DNA of 64,000 nt. Source: Prolixibacteraceae bacterium (GTDB lineage Bacteria; Bacteroidota; Bacteroidia; Bacteroidales; Prolixibacteraceae). Location: assembly GCA_019163175.1 (NCBI GenBank), contig JAFLKN010000037.1, forward strand, positions 41,582-105,581. Direction: 5' to 3'. Below, piece after piece: positions 9,560 through 17,590 of this stretch; positions within the stretch are counted from its first letter, which is position 1, and each line of letters starts with the position of its first letter. Both the position numbers and the translations under genes were made by a program. The notes under the pieces were generated by a model that saw only the letters and a list, made by a program, of their open reading frames with translations, made no database searches and had not been told where the DNA came from.

Positions 9560-11017
9560 TTAATTGTTCCCAAATATCTCGTTGATCACTTCCTTGTCGT
9601 CGAAATGATACTTCACTCCTTTAATCTCCTGATAATCTTCGTGACCTTTTCCTGCCACCAAAATAATGTCGCCCGGTTTGGCCAGCATACAGGCCGTCTT
9701 AATGGCTTCGCGACGATTTACAATTGACAAAACTTTTTGCTTTTGATGCACTTCAATACCAGCTTCCATATCGGCCAATATCTGCTCAGGTTCCTCCGAA
9801 CGTGGATTATCTGATGTCAGAATCACTTTATCGCTCAGCTTGACGGCCTCTCTGGCCATTTCAGAGCGTTTGGTTTTGTCGCGGTCGCCACCGGCCCCAA
9901 CAACGGTTATTACTTGTTCATTTCCAGTACGTATTTCAGTTATTCCTGAGAGAACATTCTGAATGGCATCGGGTGTATGTGCATAATCGACCACAGCATA
10001 TTTTCCTTCCGGAGAGCGGATGATTTCGAAACGACCAGAAACCGGGCGCAACTCACTCAATATTCTGAGCATATCATCGCGCTCAACGCCCAGAAGAATG
10101 GTTGCTCCCAGCACTGCCATTAGGTTGCTGGCATTAAACATACCTGTAAAGTGAGTCCAGACTTCCTGTCCATCAACACTTAGCAACATTCCGTCGAAAT
10201 GCTTTTCGAGTACCTTACAGTGGAAATTTGCCAGAGCGCGCAGTGAATAAGTTTGTTTTGTAGCCCGCGTATTCTGAAGCATCACCATTCCATTTTTATC
10301 ATCGGTGTTGGTCAGTGCAAAAGCCGTGGCGGGCAATTGATCGAAAAATTTCTTCTTTGCTTTCAGGTATTCTGCAAAAGTTTTGTGGTAATCCAGATGG
10401 TCATGAGTAAGGTTCGTGAAAATTCCACCATCAAACTCAATTCCGCTGATCCGGTCCTGATCAATAGCATGCGAACTAACTTCCATAAAACAATATTCGC
10501 ATCCGGATTCAACCATCCGCGCCATTAGTTCCTGAATCTGCAAAGCATCCGGAGTAGTATGTGTGGCGTGAAATTCTTCAATACCCACATAATATTTAAT
10601 GGTTGAGATTAATCCAACTTTATATCCGAGCAGAGTAAATGTTTTGTAGAGGAGACTTGCAATTGTAGTTTTGCCATTTGTGCCGGTTACACCAACAACT
10701 TTTAAATTGGCTGATGGATTTCCGTAAAACGTAGCAGCTATCTTTCCAAATGCAGCCTGAGTACCGTCAATGCGTACAACAACCAATCCTGAAGGAATAG
10801 TCTCCGGAATATCTTCACAAACAACCGCGGTTGCACCCAACTCAATTGCTTTGGCTATAAACTGATGTCCATCAACATGCGATCCTTTAACAGCAACAAA
10901 AAGGTCACCTGCCTGAACTCTGCGCGAATCAAACTGAATTTCTCTGATCGAAACGGCTAAATCGCCATGTGTTTCGAGTATTTCGATACCAGCTAAAAGC
11001 TCTCTTAACGATTTCAT
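9560..11017 (-). CDS. murE: UDP-N-acetylmuramoyl-L-alanyl-D-glutamate--meso-DAP ligase MurE
   Basis: MurE adds the third stem-peptide residue. The 485-residue product has the Mur ligase N-terminal domain (IREIQFDSRRVQAGDLFVA), the P-loop VTGTNGKTT near residue 110, the central motif TNLTHDHLDYH and a C-terminal domain with TSDNPRSEEPEQI. The DNPR motif is the hallmark of meso-diaminopimelate specificity, so this organism probably has DAP-type peptidoglycan. Its ATG overlaps the stop of ftsI by 4 bp. No murF is found next to it. Confidence 0.97.
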   Translation of the reverse strand: MKSLRELLAGIEILETHGDLAVSIREIQFDSRRVQAGDLFVAVKGSHVDGHQFIAKAIELGATAVVCEDIPETIPSGLVVVRIDGTQAAFGKIAATFYGNPSANLKVVGVTGTNGKTTIASLLYKTFTLLGYKVGLISTIKYYVGIEEFHATHTTPDALQIQELMARMVESGCEYCFMEVSSHAIDQDRISGIEFDGGIFTNLTHDHLDYHKTFAEYLKAKKKFFDQLPATAFALTNTDDKNGMVMLQNTRATKQTYSLRALANFHCKVLEKHFDGMLLSVDGQEVWTHFTGMFNASNLMAVLGATILLGVERDDMLRILSELRPVSGRFEIIRSPEGKYAVVDYAHTPDAIQNVLSGITEIRTGNEQVITVVGAGGDRDKTKRSEMAREAVKLSDKVILTSDNPRSEEPEQILADMEAGIEVHQKQKVLSIVNRREAIKTACMLAKPGDIILVAGKGHEDYQEIKGVKYHFDDKEVINEIFGNN

Positions 11018-13443
11018 TGCTGTGGCTTTTTAGGTTTCACATTATTTTTCTTTGCTGCCTTTTGCTTTTTCTCCAATGCTTTTTTTGCAGCAACCTTAGC
11101 CTTCCACTTATTTATTGCCTCCTGAGTAGGTTTTGGTTTTACCACTGAACTTTTAACTGCCTTTGAAGGTGCTTTCTTCGCTGGAGTAACTTTCGGAGCT
11201 ACCACCGGAGGTGCTACTTTCTTTTCTTCTATAGGCTTAACTTCCATTGGAACGGAAGACAAAACCGGACCCTGAATTGAATCAGCCTTTGCGATGCTAT
11301 CTTTTTTCATCATCTCCAATTCATCAAAGCCAAGTTCGAGGGTAATTAAATCTCCCTTTATACAAGGCGTTCCGGCTGAAGGCACCTGGCGAAACACACG
11401 CCCAAAACCATTTATTTTTGTTTTGTATCCAGCCCTTTCCAACAAATAAACCGCATCACTGGCTCCCATTCCAATCACTTCTGGAAGCAGCCCCGGAATA
11501 TCATTTACCCCAGTTACATAAACGGTCATGGTATCGTAGGCAATGGCAACATGTTCGGCAGTCATATTCTGCGACTGGGTTTTAAATCCCAGATCCTTGG
11601 CAAAAAGCATCACATCTTCTTTTAAACCAGGTTTTACGGCAGGTACTTCGTTATATGGAGGTATTGAATCAGGTGCAGGTTCGAGATAAGAGGCATACAC
11701 TTTATCAGCAATTCCACGAAAAACAGGACCCGCAACAGAACCTCCGTAGAATTTCCCTTTTGGGCCAACTATCACTACAATAATGCTGAACTCTGGTTTA
11801 TCGGCAGGAAAATAACCACAAAAAGAAGCCTGATATTTCTTGGCACCTCCAATGGTATAGCCTTGATTATCGTTGGCAATTACTGCTGTACCGGTTTTTC
11901 CTGCTAGTTTATAATACGGATTCCGCAATGCACGGCCAGTTCCTTTTTCGCAAACAGCCTTTAGCAAGTCCTGAGCTTTTCCAAGCGTTTCCTTGGAACA
12001 AATCATTGGATTAATCACTTCAGTTTTAAACTTACGGACAGGAATACCATCCTCTCTGATTTCTTCAATAAATTTTGGTTTTACCATCGACCCATTATTG
12101 GCGACAGCATTGTAAAAAGTAAGCGTTTGAATAGGCGCTAGTTTTATTTCATAACCATGTGCAATCCAGGCTAACGAAGGCCCCCACCAACTTTGATCGG
12201 TCGGATATTTAATGTAGGGTTCAGCCTCGCCTTTAAAACCCAAGCCTAGAGGTTTATTTAGCCCCCAACTGTATATGCGGTCAATAAACTGACTTTCTCT
12301 ACCTTCGAAATGTTTGGTAATAAATCTTGCAACCCCGATATTGGACGATAACTCAAATATTTTTTTCACACTAATCAGACCATGACCGCCATGATCGTAA
12401 TCACTATCTTTCATTTTTTGCCCCCGATACTCCCACAATCCACGTCCGGTATCATATAACTCTGCTGTATCGGTGTAACCCTCTTCCATAGCAGCCATCA
12501 GTGACATCAACTTAAAAGTAGACCCGGGTTCGCTACAGCCTGCATGACCAAATGCAAAGTTGTAGGTCTCGCCATATGTACCATCTTTTTTACGCCCGAT
12601 ATTCGCAATTGCTTTTATATCGCCGGTTTTTACCTCCATAACGATGGCAGTTCCCCATTCAGCCTGACTAATTTCCATTTGCTTACCTAAGGCAGTCTGT
12701 GCATAATCCTGAAGATTTACATTGATGGTTGTAATCACATCTTTCCCTTCCTGGGGATCGACCAATGGAGTATTGATCCAACTTCCGGAGAAATTGCGTT
12801 TGAGGGCCAAGCCATTTACCCCGGCAAGATAGTTTTCGCACAGACCTTCAACGCCGGTGTAGCCAACGTTTCCGTGCACACCACCATAAACGCCCTTATT
12901 GAGCACACCGATTGTTCGACTTGCCAAATCGCCGTGAGGCAATATCCTTTTATTCTCGGTTACAACCACTAATCCAGAACCAAAATGACTTCGGGAAGTG
13001 TATTTTAATGATTTAAATTCCTGAAATTTGTTGTGATCGATTTGTTGTGGATTGATTAAAAACCAACTCTTCTGTTTGGCGTAAGCATCCTTCAACTTGG
13101 CGTTAAAATCAGACTCTGAGAATCCGAAAAAACCGGCCATTTCTTTGGCAAACAAATCGGCTTCTTTTGCAAACACTTTTTTAATTCCGGCAGCCCGTAA
13201 ATCCAATCTCAACTCATAGTAAGGAACCGATGTTGACAAAATGCTTCCATCATCGGCACAAATATTTCCGCGCTTAGCCCAAATCTCTTCGGTATTACTT
13301 TTCAGGTCCTTAGCGGTTTGAGTCCATTTTTCCGTATCAGTATTTTGTATAATGAGAATCCGGCTGATTATAACAAATCCGAATAAGGCAATCGCAAAAT
13401 AAACGATGCCAAATCGTAAGGTTATAGCTTTCCTGATTTCCAT
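11014..13443 (-). CDS. ftsI: septal penicillin-binding protein FtsI (PBP3-like transpeptidase with PASTA domain)
   Basis: FtsI is the class B transpeptidase that cross-links septal peptidoglycan in partnership with FtsW. The 809-residue product has an N-terminal membrane anchor (residues about 10-30), a PBP dimerisation domain, and a transpeptidase domain with SxxK (GSTFKL, near residue 310), SxN (LSSNIG, near 366) and KTG (AGKTGTA, near 516). A PASTA domain follows at about 650-715 (VIGMGASDAVYLLERAGY). The last 90 residues are unusual: very rich in Lys, Pro and Ala (APPVVAPKVTPAKKAP) and ending KKNNVKPKKPQQ, presumably a basic periplasmic tail. It overlaps ftsL by 1 bp and murE by 4 bp. Confidence 0.95.
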   Translation of the reverse strand: MEIRKAITLRFGIVYFAIALFGFVIISRILIIQNTDTEKWTQTAKDLKSNTEEIWAKRGNICADDGSILSTSVPYYELRLDLRAAGIKKVFAKEADLFAKEMAGFFGFSESDFNAKLKDAYAKQKSWFLINPQQIDHNKFQEFKSLKYTSRSHFGSGLVVVTENKRILPHGDLASRTIGVLNKGVYGGVHGNVGYTGVEGLCENYLAGVNGLALKRNFSGSWINTPLVDPQEGKDVITTINVNLQDYAQTALGKQMEISQAEWGTAIVMEVKTGDIKAIANIGRKKDGTYGETYNFAFGHAGCSEPGSTFKLMSLMAAMEEGYTDTAELYDTGRGLWEYRGQKMKDSDYDHGGHGLISVKKIFELSSNIGVARFITKHFEGRESQFIDRIYSWGLNKPLGLGFKGEAEPYIKYPTDQSWWGPSLAWIAHGYEIKLAPIQTLTFYNAVANNGSMVKPKFIEEIREDGIPVRKFKTEVINPMICSKETLGKAQDLLKAVCEKGTGRALRNPYYKLAGKTGTAVIANDNQGYTIGGAKKYQASFCGYFPADKPEFSIIVVIVGPKGKFYGGSVAGPVFRGIADKVYASYLEPAPDSIPPYNEVPAVKPGLKEDVMLFAKDLGFKTQSQNMTAEHVAIAYDTMTVYVTGVNDIPGLLPEVIGMGASDAVYLLERAGYKTKINGFGRVFRQVPSAGTPCIKGDLITLELGFDELEMMKKDSIAKADSIQGPVLSSVPMEVKPIEEKKVAPPVVAPKVTPAKKAPSKAVKSSVVKPKPTQEAINKWKAKVAAKKALEKKQKAAKKNNVKPKKPQQ

Positions 13444-13808
13444 TATTTAGTCTCCATTTTTTTTACCTTGATTCTTTTTGCCGGCTCTATCGGTTCTATC
13501 AGATCAATTTTGCGTTCAACTACCCGTCTCGCTACTTCCGATGGACGATTGATATACATGAGTTCTGTTTCATGAATAACCGATTCTGCTTTGTATTCTT
13601 TGAGCGAATCTCTTACCATTTCCATTCTGCGGATGGTTTTTTCAGTCCAATACCGGTTGGTAATTAACCCAATGCCTAACAAAGCCAAAAAAACTACAAA
13701 TGGTAACTGTTTGGTCACCTGCTCGCTGGCTAGAATAGTACCCCCAAGAATACTTTTGAAATTCTTAGCCGAGATTTGTTTCTTGATATTTTCTTTAATC
13801 TCTGTCAT
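13443..13808 (-). CDS. ftsL: FtsL-like cell division protein
   Basis: This is a small bitopic protein of 121 residues with a basic cytoplasmic N-terminus (MTEIKENIKKQISAKNFKS), one hydrophobic segment at about residues 35-50 (PFVVFLALLGIGLI) and a periplasmic stretch with heptad-like spacing (TIRRMEMVRDSLKEYKAE). That layout fits FtsL, which forms the FtsQ-L-B scaffold and activates FtsW-FtsI. Sequence conservation is low, so the name depends on topology and on location between rsmH and ftsI. It overlaps rsmH by 4 bp and ftsI by 1 bp. Confidence 0.85.
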   Translation of the reverse strand: MTEIKENIKKQISAKNFKSILGGTILASEQVTKQLPFVVFLALLGIGLITNRYWTEKTIRRMEMVRDSLKEYKAESVIHETELMYINRPSEVARRVVERKIDLIEPIEPAKRIKVKKMETK

Positions 13809-14710
13809 GCGTTCTTTTCTGCAATTCTTAATTTGGCACTGCGCGCTCTTGGATTCTGTTCTATTTCGTCTTCTGATGGAACAATCACTTTGCGGTTTAT
13901 AGCCATCAAAGGCGATTCAACATTTCCGAAAAAGTCCTTTTCCTGTTTTCCGGAAAGATCACCAGATCTGATAAAATTTTTCACCATCCGGTCTTCGAGT
14001 GAATGGTAGGTAATCACCACCATGCGCCCCCCTGGTTTAAGCAATTCTATACTTTGTTCCAGAAAATCATGCAAAACATCCATTTCGTGATTGGTCTCAA
14101 TACGTAAAGCCTGAAAAACCTTAGCCAGGTATTTTGATTCCTGAAGCCTCGGCACGCAAGGTGCGATTGCGCTACGAAATTGTTCTATGGTTTTTATTTG
14201 TTTAGCATTACGTGCCGAAACAAGTTGTTTAGCCAACCGTCCGGCATTGTCAATTTCACCAAATTCACGAAACACGGTCCGAAGCTGATCTTCGGTAAAC
14301 GAATTCACGATATCAGCAGCTGTTTGTGACGAATCGCGGTTCATACGCATATCCAGATCCCCGTCAAAGCGAAACGAAAAACCACGCTCTGCCACATCAA
14401 AATCGTGCGAAGAAACCCCGAGATCGGCCAGAATACCGTCGACCTTCTCCACGTCGTAATACCTTAAAAAATTTCGGATGTATTTAAAATTGTGGCGGAT
14501 AAAGAAAAACCGGTCATCGTGAATAATATTGACAGCTGCATCTTCGTCCTGATCGAAAGCAAAGAGACGCCCCGACTTTAACCGGCTGAAAATTTCGCGC
14601 GAATGACCACCGCCACCAAAAGTAACGTCAACATAATCGCCATTTGCTTTAATCTCCAGTCCGTCGACACTTTCGGTCAGCAAAACAGGTACATGATATT
14701 CTCTTTCCAC
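13805..14710 (-). CDS. rsmH: 16S rRNA (cytosine(1402)-N4)-methyltransferase RsmH (MraW)
   Basis: RsmH methylates N4 of C1402 in 16S rRNA using S-adenosylmethionine. The 301-residue product begins MEREYHVPVLLTESVDGL and has the SAM-binding loop YVDVTFGGGGHSREI near residues 26-40, the motif DGILADLGVSSHDFD, the RGFSFRFDGDLDMRM region and the C-terminal VVITYHSLEDRMVKNF. All are diagnostic of this family. It is the second gene of the dcw cluster, 2 bp after mraZ. Confidence 0.98.
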   Translation of the reverse strand: MEREYHVPVLLTESVDGLEIKANGDYVDVTFGGGGHSREIFSRLKSGRLFAFDQDEDAAVNIIHDDRFFFIRHNFKYIRNFLRYYDVEKVDGILADLGVSSHDFDVAERGFSFRFDGDLDMRMNRDSSQTAADIVNSFTEDQLRTVFREFGEIDNAGRLAKQLVSARNAKQIKTIEQFRSAIAPCVPRLQESKYLAKVFQALRIETNHEMDVLHDFLEQSIELLKPGGRMVVITYHSLEDRMVKNFIRSGDLSGKQEKDFFGNVESPLMAINRKVIVPSEDEIEQNPRARSAKLRIAEKNA

Positions 14711-14712
14711 CT

Positions 14713-15171
14713 TTAATTTTCTTCATTACCACCTACAAGTCGATCAAATAAGCTCGCGTAATCGTCCCACGATTGAGTGTATCTGCTGTATTCTCCGGCA
14801 TCCCACAATCTGATCCGGTTGCCCTGCCCGGTAAACATCGCTTCCTTTTTTATTCCAACGAGTTCAAGAAAATTATTCGGGATATTCATCCTGCAACTTT
14901 CAGGCACCTGAATAATTTTGAAATTGTTGTAAAAAATATCGAGAATCCGGCTGTGCTGCCTGTTATCCCGATTAAGCTTGGATGTTACTTGCACAATACG
15001 TTTCTCCCACTCATCCATCGTGTAGATATTCAAACACTTCTCATGAGGATCCTTCTCGACAGCCAATTGGCCACCGGGAATACTACCGCCCATATCATTC
15101 TTGTAATCGGCTGGTAGCACTACCCTACCTTTTTCATCAAAGGTTGCTTCTTTTTTAGAGGAGAAGTTCAT
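14713..15171 (-). CDS. mraZ: transcriptional regulator MraZ
   Basis: MraZ is a DNA-binding protein with two AbrB-like (SpoVT/MraZ) domains that usually autoregulates the dcw cluster by binding tandem TGG-type repeats in its promoter. The 152-residue product has the first domain at the N-terminus (EATFDEKGRVVLPADYK) and the second around residues 75-125 (FKIIQVPESCRMNIPNNF, RIRLWDAGEYSRY). As first gene of the cluster, directly downstream of matching repeats at 15225-15259, it is well placed to control the whole division operon. Confidence 0.93.
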   Translation of the reverse strand: MNFSSKKEATFDEKGRVVLPADYKNDMGGSIPGGQLAVEKDPHEKCLNIYTMDEWEKRIVQVTSKLNRDNRQHSRILDIFYNNFKIIQVPESCRMNIPNNFLELVGIKKEAMFTGQGNRIRLWDAGEYSRYTQSWDDYASLFDRLVGGNEEN

Positions 15172-15224
15172 TTTTTCAAGTGCCTAAAATCCAATTGTAA
15201 AAGTAATAAAAATCAATTAAAGTC

Positions 15225-15269
15225 AGCCATATCATTCCACATTCAGCCACTTTAAGTCACGCAAAGATA
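15225..15269 (-). promoter_or_regulatory. mraZ promoter -7 element and tandem MraZ-box-like repeats
   Basis: On the minus strand an element TATCTTTG (15262-15269) matches the Bacteroidota -7 consensus TAnnTTTG. Just downstream are four direct repeats at an exact 10-bp period: TGACT (15255-15259), TGGCT (15245-15249), TGGAA (15235-15239) and TGGCT (15225-15229). MraZ of other bacteria binds TGGGN or AAAGTGG repeats with the same spacing, and AAAGTGG is present here. The start of mraZ is about 54 bp downstream. No good -33 TTTG is seen at the expected distance. Confidence 0.6.
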
Positions 15270-15706
15270 TAACAAAAATTGTTAATAACCTGTTTGTTAT
15301 CTGTGAATAATTATCAGTCAAAACAGTTAACAATTTGACTATCTTTTAATTGAACTTAATATACAAAATATGGAAAATCGTTGATAAAACCTTTCACAAT
15401 GCAAATGTAATCATCCTGAAACACTACAATAGCCCGATTATTCAATTGTTGATAAATTTCCAGAAAGGCATAGAATTAATGATGGCACAATGCCAATTAA
15501 TAATGCGTTCAATTTATGCAACTACATTTTTCAGCATAAATAGAATCAATCTCAAAATCAACAAACAACTATGGATAAGATATTTAACCTGCTTATCAAA
15601 CAACAGATCTGCTAATTCAAAACCAAGCACAAACCACAAAAAAGCCCAAACAAAACGTACACTACTGATTTATTTTATATTTTCGGCATCAATTAAAAAT
15701 TGAGTA
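15270..15706. other. gene-free divergent region between mraZ and the acyltransferase gene
   Basis: This AT-rich stretch has no convincing gene. An open frame at 15350-15703 is lysine- and asparagine-rich with no recognisable domain and is probably chance. A 9-bp inverted repeat AATTGTTAA (15277-15285) / TTAACAATT (15327-15335) flanks a 41-bp spacer just upstream of the mraZ -7 element. A DnaA-box-like TTATTCACA lies on the minus strand at 15302-15310, and a one-mismatch copy, TTATCCATA, at 15570-15578. Confidence 0.5.
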
Positions 15707-16558
15707 ATGGAGACGATAAAGCAAGAGCCGCATAAACCAATTAATATCAAAGAAGTATTCCTTAAAAAGAATCCTAAGCTGGCAAAAAGAATTCCGGGTT
15801 TTGTTTACAGGTATATCACCCGAATCATGCACATTGAGGAGATCAACGAGATTCTAGTCAAACATGGCAATGAAAGAGGAGTTGAATTTGCAAACAGCAT
15901 GGTTAAGCATTTTAACGTACACCAAACCTTAATTGGGGAAGAAAATATTCCAAAAACCGGGAGTTTTATATTTGCATCAAATCATCCGCTCGGAGGGTTC
16001 GATTCATTGTTAATCATGAGTAATCTCGATCGGATTCTTGGCAATGTCGTCACTCTGGTAAACGACATTCTAATGAATATTCCACAGCTTCACCCAATTT
16101 TTGTTCCACTGAATAAACATGGCAGTCTCAGTAAGGAAGTTATAAAGAATATCCATGAAGCTTATTCGTCTAACAAACAAATTTTGATATTCCCATCCGG
16201 ATTTGCGTCAAGGCGAATTAACGGTAAAATTCAGGATTACGAATGGAAGAAACATTTTATTGCCAAATCAATAGAATACAAGCGCGATATTATTCCAATT
16301 CATGTTAGTGGCCGGAATTCAAATTTCTTCTACAACCTTTGCAATTTCAGAACTTTTTTCAGGATGAAATGGAACCTTGAAATGTTCTATCTGGCAGATG
16401 AAACTTTTGGACATAAAAACCAAAAATTCACCATCACCTTCGGAAAACCAATATCATACACGCATTTTGATAAAAGTAAAACACTTGACCAATGGGCTTC
16501 GGAAGTAAGAACCTTAGTGTATAAATTACCAATACAGCCCGACGCCGAGATTAATTAA
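15707..16558 (+). CDS. PlsC-type lyso-lipid O-acyltransferase, GlsA-like
   Basis: This 283-residue protein has the fold of lysophosphatidic-acid-type acyltransferases. Block I is SNHPLGGFDSL near residues 90-100 (His followed by Asp with five residues between, one more than the usual HX4D). Block III is IFPSGFASRR near 164, and block IV is IPIHVSGRNSNFF near 198. In Bacteroides, paired PlsC-like and GNAT-type genes (glsA and glsB) make glycine lipids: GlsB N-acylates glycine and GlsA adds the second acyl chain. The adjacent GNAT gene makes that pathway the best inference. A hemolysin-like or phospholipid acyltransferase role is the alternative. The start is the ATG after an in-frame TGA. Confidence 0.75.
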   Translation: METIKQEPHKPINIKEVFLKKNPKLAKRIPGFVYRYITRIMHIEEINEILVKHGNERGVEFANSMVKHFNVHQTLIGEENIPKTGSFIFASNHPLGGFDSLLIMSNLDRILGNVVTLVNDILMNIPQLHPIFVPLNKHGSLSKEVIKNIHEAYSSNKQILIFPSGFASRRINGKIQDYEWKKHFIAKSIEYKRDIIPIHVSGRNSNFFYNLCNFRTFFRMKWNLEMFYLADETFGHKNQKFTITFGKPISYTHFDKSKTLDQWASEVRTLVYKLPIQPDAEIN

Positions 16559-16588
16559 TTGAAAAAACCATTTCTGATAGATTTTTTT

Positions 16589-16596
16589 TAGTTTTG
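16589..16596 (+). promoter_or_regulatory. candidate -7 promoter element before the GNAT acyltransferase
   Basis: The sequence TAGTTTTG matches TAnnTTTG exactly and lies 26 bp upstream of the ATG at 16623. No TTTG is found at a proper -33 spacing, so this may be a secondary promoter inside the operon. Confidence 0.35.
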
Positions 16597-16622
16597 TACC
16601 TCTACAAAATCGATTTATAAGT

Positions 16623-17582
16623 ATGAAGGATATTATTGCACCTGTGTCTAAAGAGGCCTTACTCGCCGAATTGACACCGGACAAATTGATGCGGAAGACG
16701 AACAAAGGAGACAATGAAATCTATATAATTACCCATCAAGACTCTCCAAACGTTATGCTTGAAATTGGACGGGTTAGGGAAATTACTTTTCGTGATGCAG
16801 GTGGAGGAATGGGTGAAGAAGTTGATATTGACGAATATGACACCTGCGAGCAACCATATAAACAACTTATTGTCTGGGATCCACAAGCACTTGAAATTAT
16901 TGGCGGATACCGCTATATTTTATGCGATAACCTTCCGGTTGATGAAAATGGAGTAGTTCAGCTTGCCACAACACATCTGTTCAATTTTTCTGAAAAATTT
17001 GTCAAAGAATACCTTCCTTATACACTTGAATTAGGACGTTCATTTGTTCAGCCTCATTACCAGTCGAGCAAAGCGGGAGCAAAAGCTTTGTTTGCACTCG
17101 ATAATTTATGGGATGGATTGGGTGCTCTGATTGTTGATCATCCGGAAATAAAATATTTCTTCGGCAAAGTGACGATGTACACTCATTTTCACACGCATGC
17201 CCGCAATCTCATACAGTACTTTTTCCTGAAATACTTTAACGACCATGAAAACCTTGTAACTCCTATCAAACCAATGGATCTGGGAATTGACATGGATGCC
17301 ATGGCCGAAGTATTTAACGGAGGATCGTACAAAGAAGATTACAAAATCCTATCGCAAAAAGTACGTGAATTTGGAGAGAACATTCCTCCATTAATTAATT
17401 CATATATGAATCTTAGTCCATCGATGAAAACCTTTGGAACAGTTATCAACGACCACTTTGGCAATGTAGAGGAAACCGGAATTATTCTGACTATCTCAGA
17501 CATCTACGAGGCTAAAAAAGATCGTCATATTGAGACATATTTGCGTACCAAAGAAACTACAGACTGGCCCCTGCCAGAATAA
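16623..17582 (+). CDS. GNAT-type acyl-ACP-dependent N-acyltransferase, GlsB/OlsB-like
   Basis: The 319-residue product resembles the Acetyltransf_5 group (hemolysin/OlsB-like), whose members transfer a 3-hydroxy fatty acyl chain from ACP to the amino group of ornithine or glycine. Visible family features are the core VREITFRDAGGGMGEEVDID, the strand motif WDPQALEIIGGYRY and the acyl-donor signature LELGRSFVQPHYQ near residues 136-150. In Bacteroides thetaiotaomicron a protein of this type, GlsB, starts glycine-lipid synthesis. The upstream PlsC-like gene would supply the second acylation. The substrate (glycine versus ornithine) cannot be fixed from sequence alone. Confidence 0.78.
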   Translation: MKDIIAPVSKEALLAELTPDKLMRKTNKGDNEIYIITHQDSPNVMLEIGRVREITFRDAGGGMGEEVDIDEYDTCEQPYKQLIVWDPQALEIIGGYRYILCDNLPVDENGVVQLATTHLFNFSEKFVKEYLPYTLELGRSFVQPHYQSSKAGAKALFALDNLWDGLGALIVDHPEIKYFFGKVTMYTHFHTHARNLIQYFFLKYFNDHENLVTPIKPMDLGIDMDAMAEVFNGGSYKEDYKILSQKVREFGENIPPLINSYMNLSPSMKTFGTVINDHFGNVEETGIILTISDIYEAKKDRHIETYLRTKETTDWPLPE

Positions 17583-17590
17583 ATACTACC

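Noticed and set aside
15350..15703. 117-codon open frame on plus upstream of the acyltransferase.
   Set aside because: Asn/Lys/Ile-rich composition typical of AT-rich noncoding DNA, no domain, and it ends just before the acyltransferase gene start.
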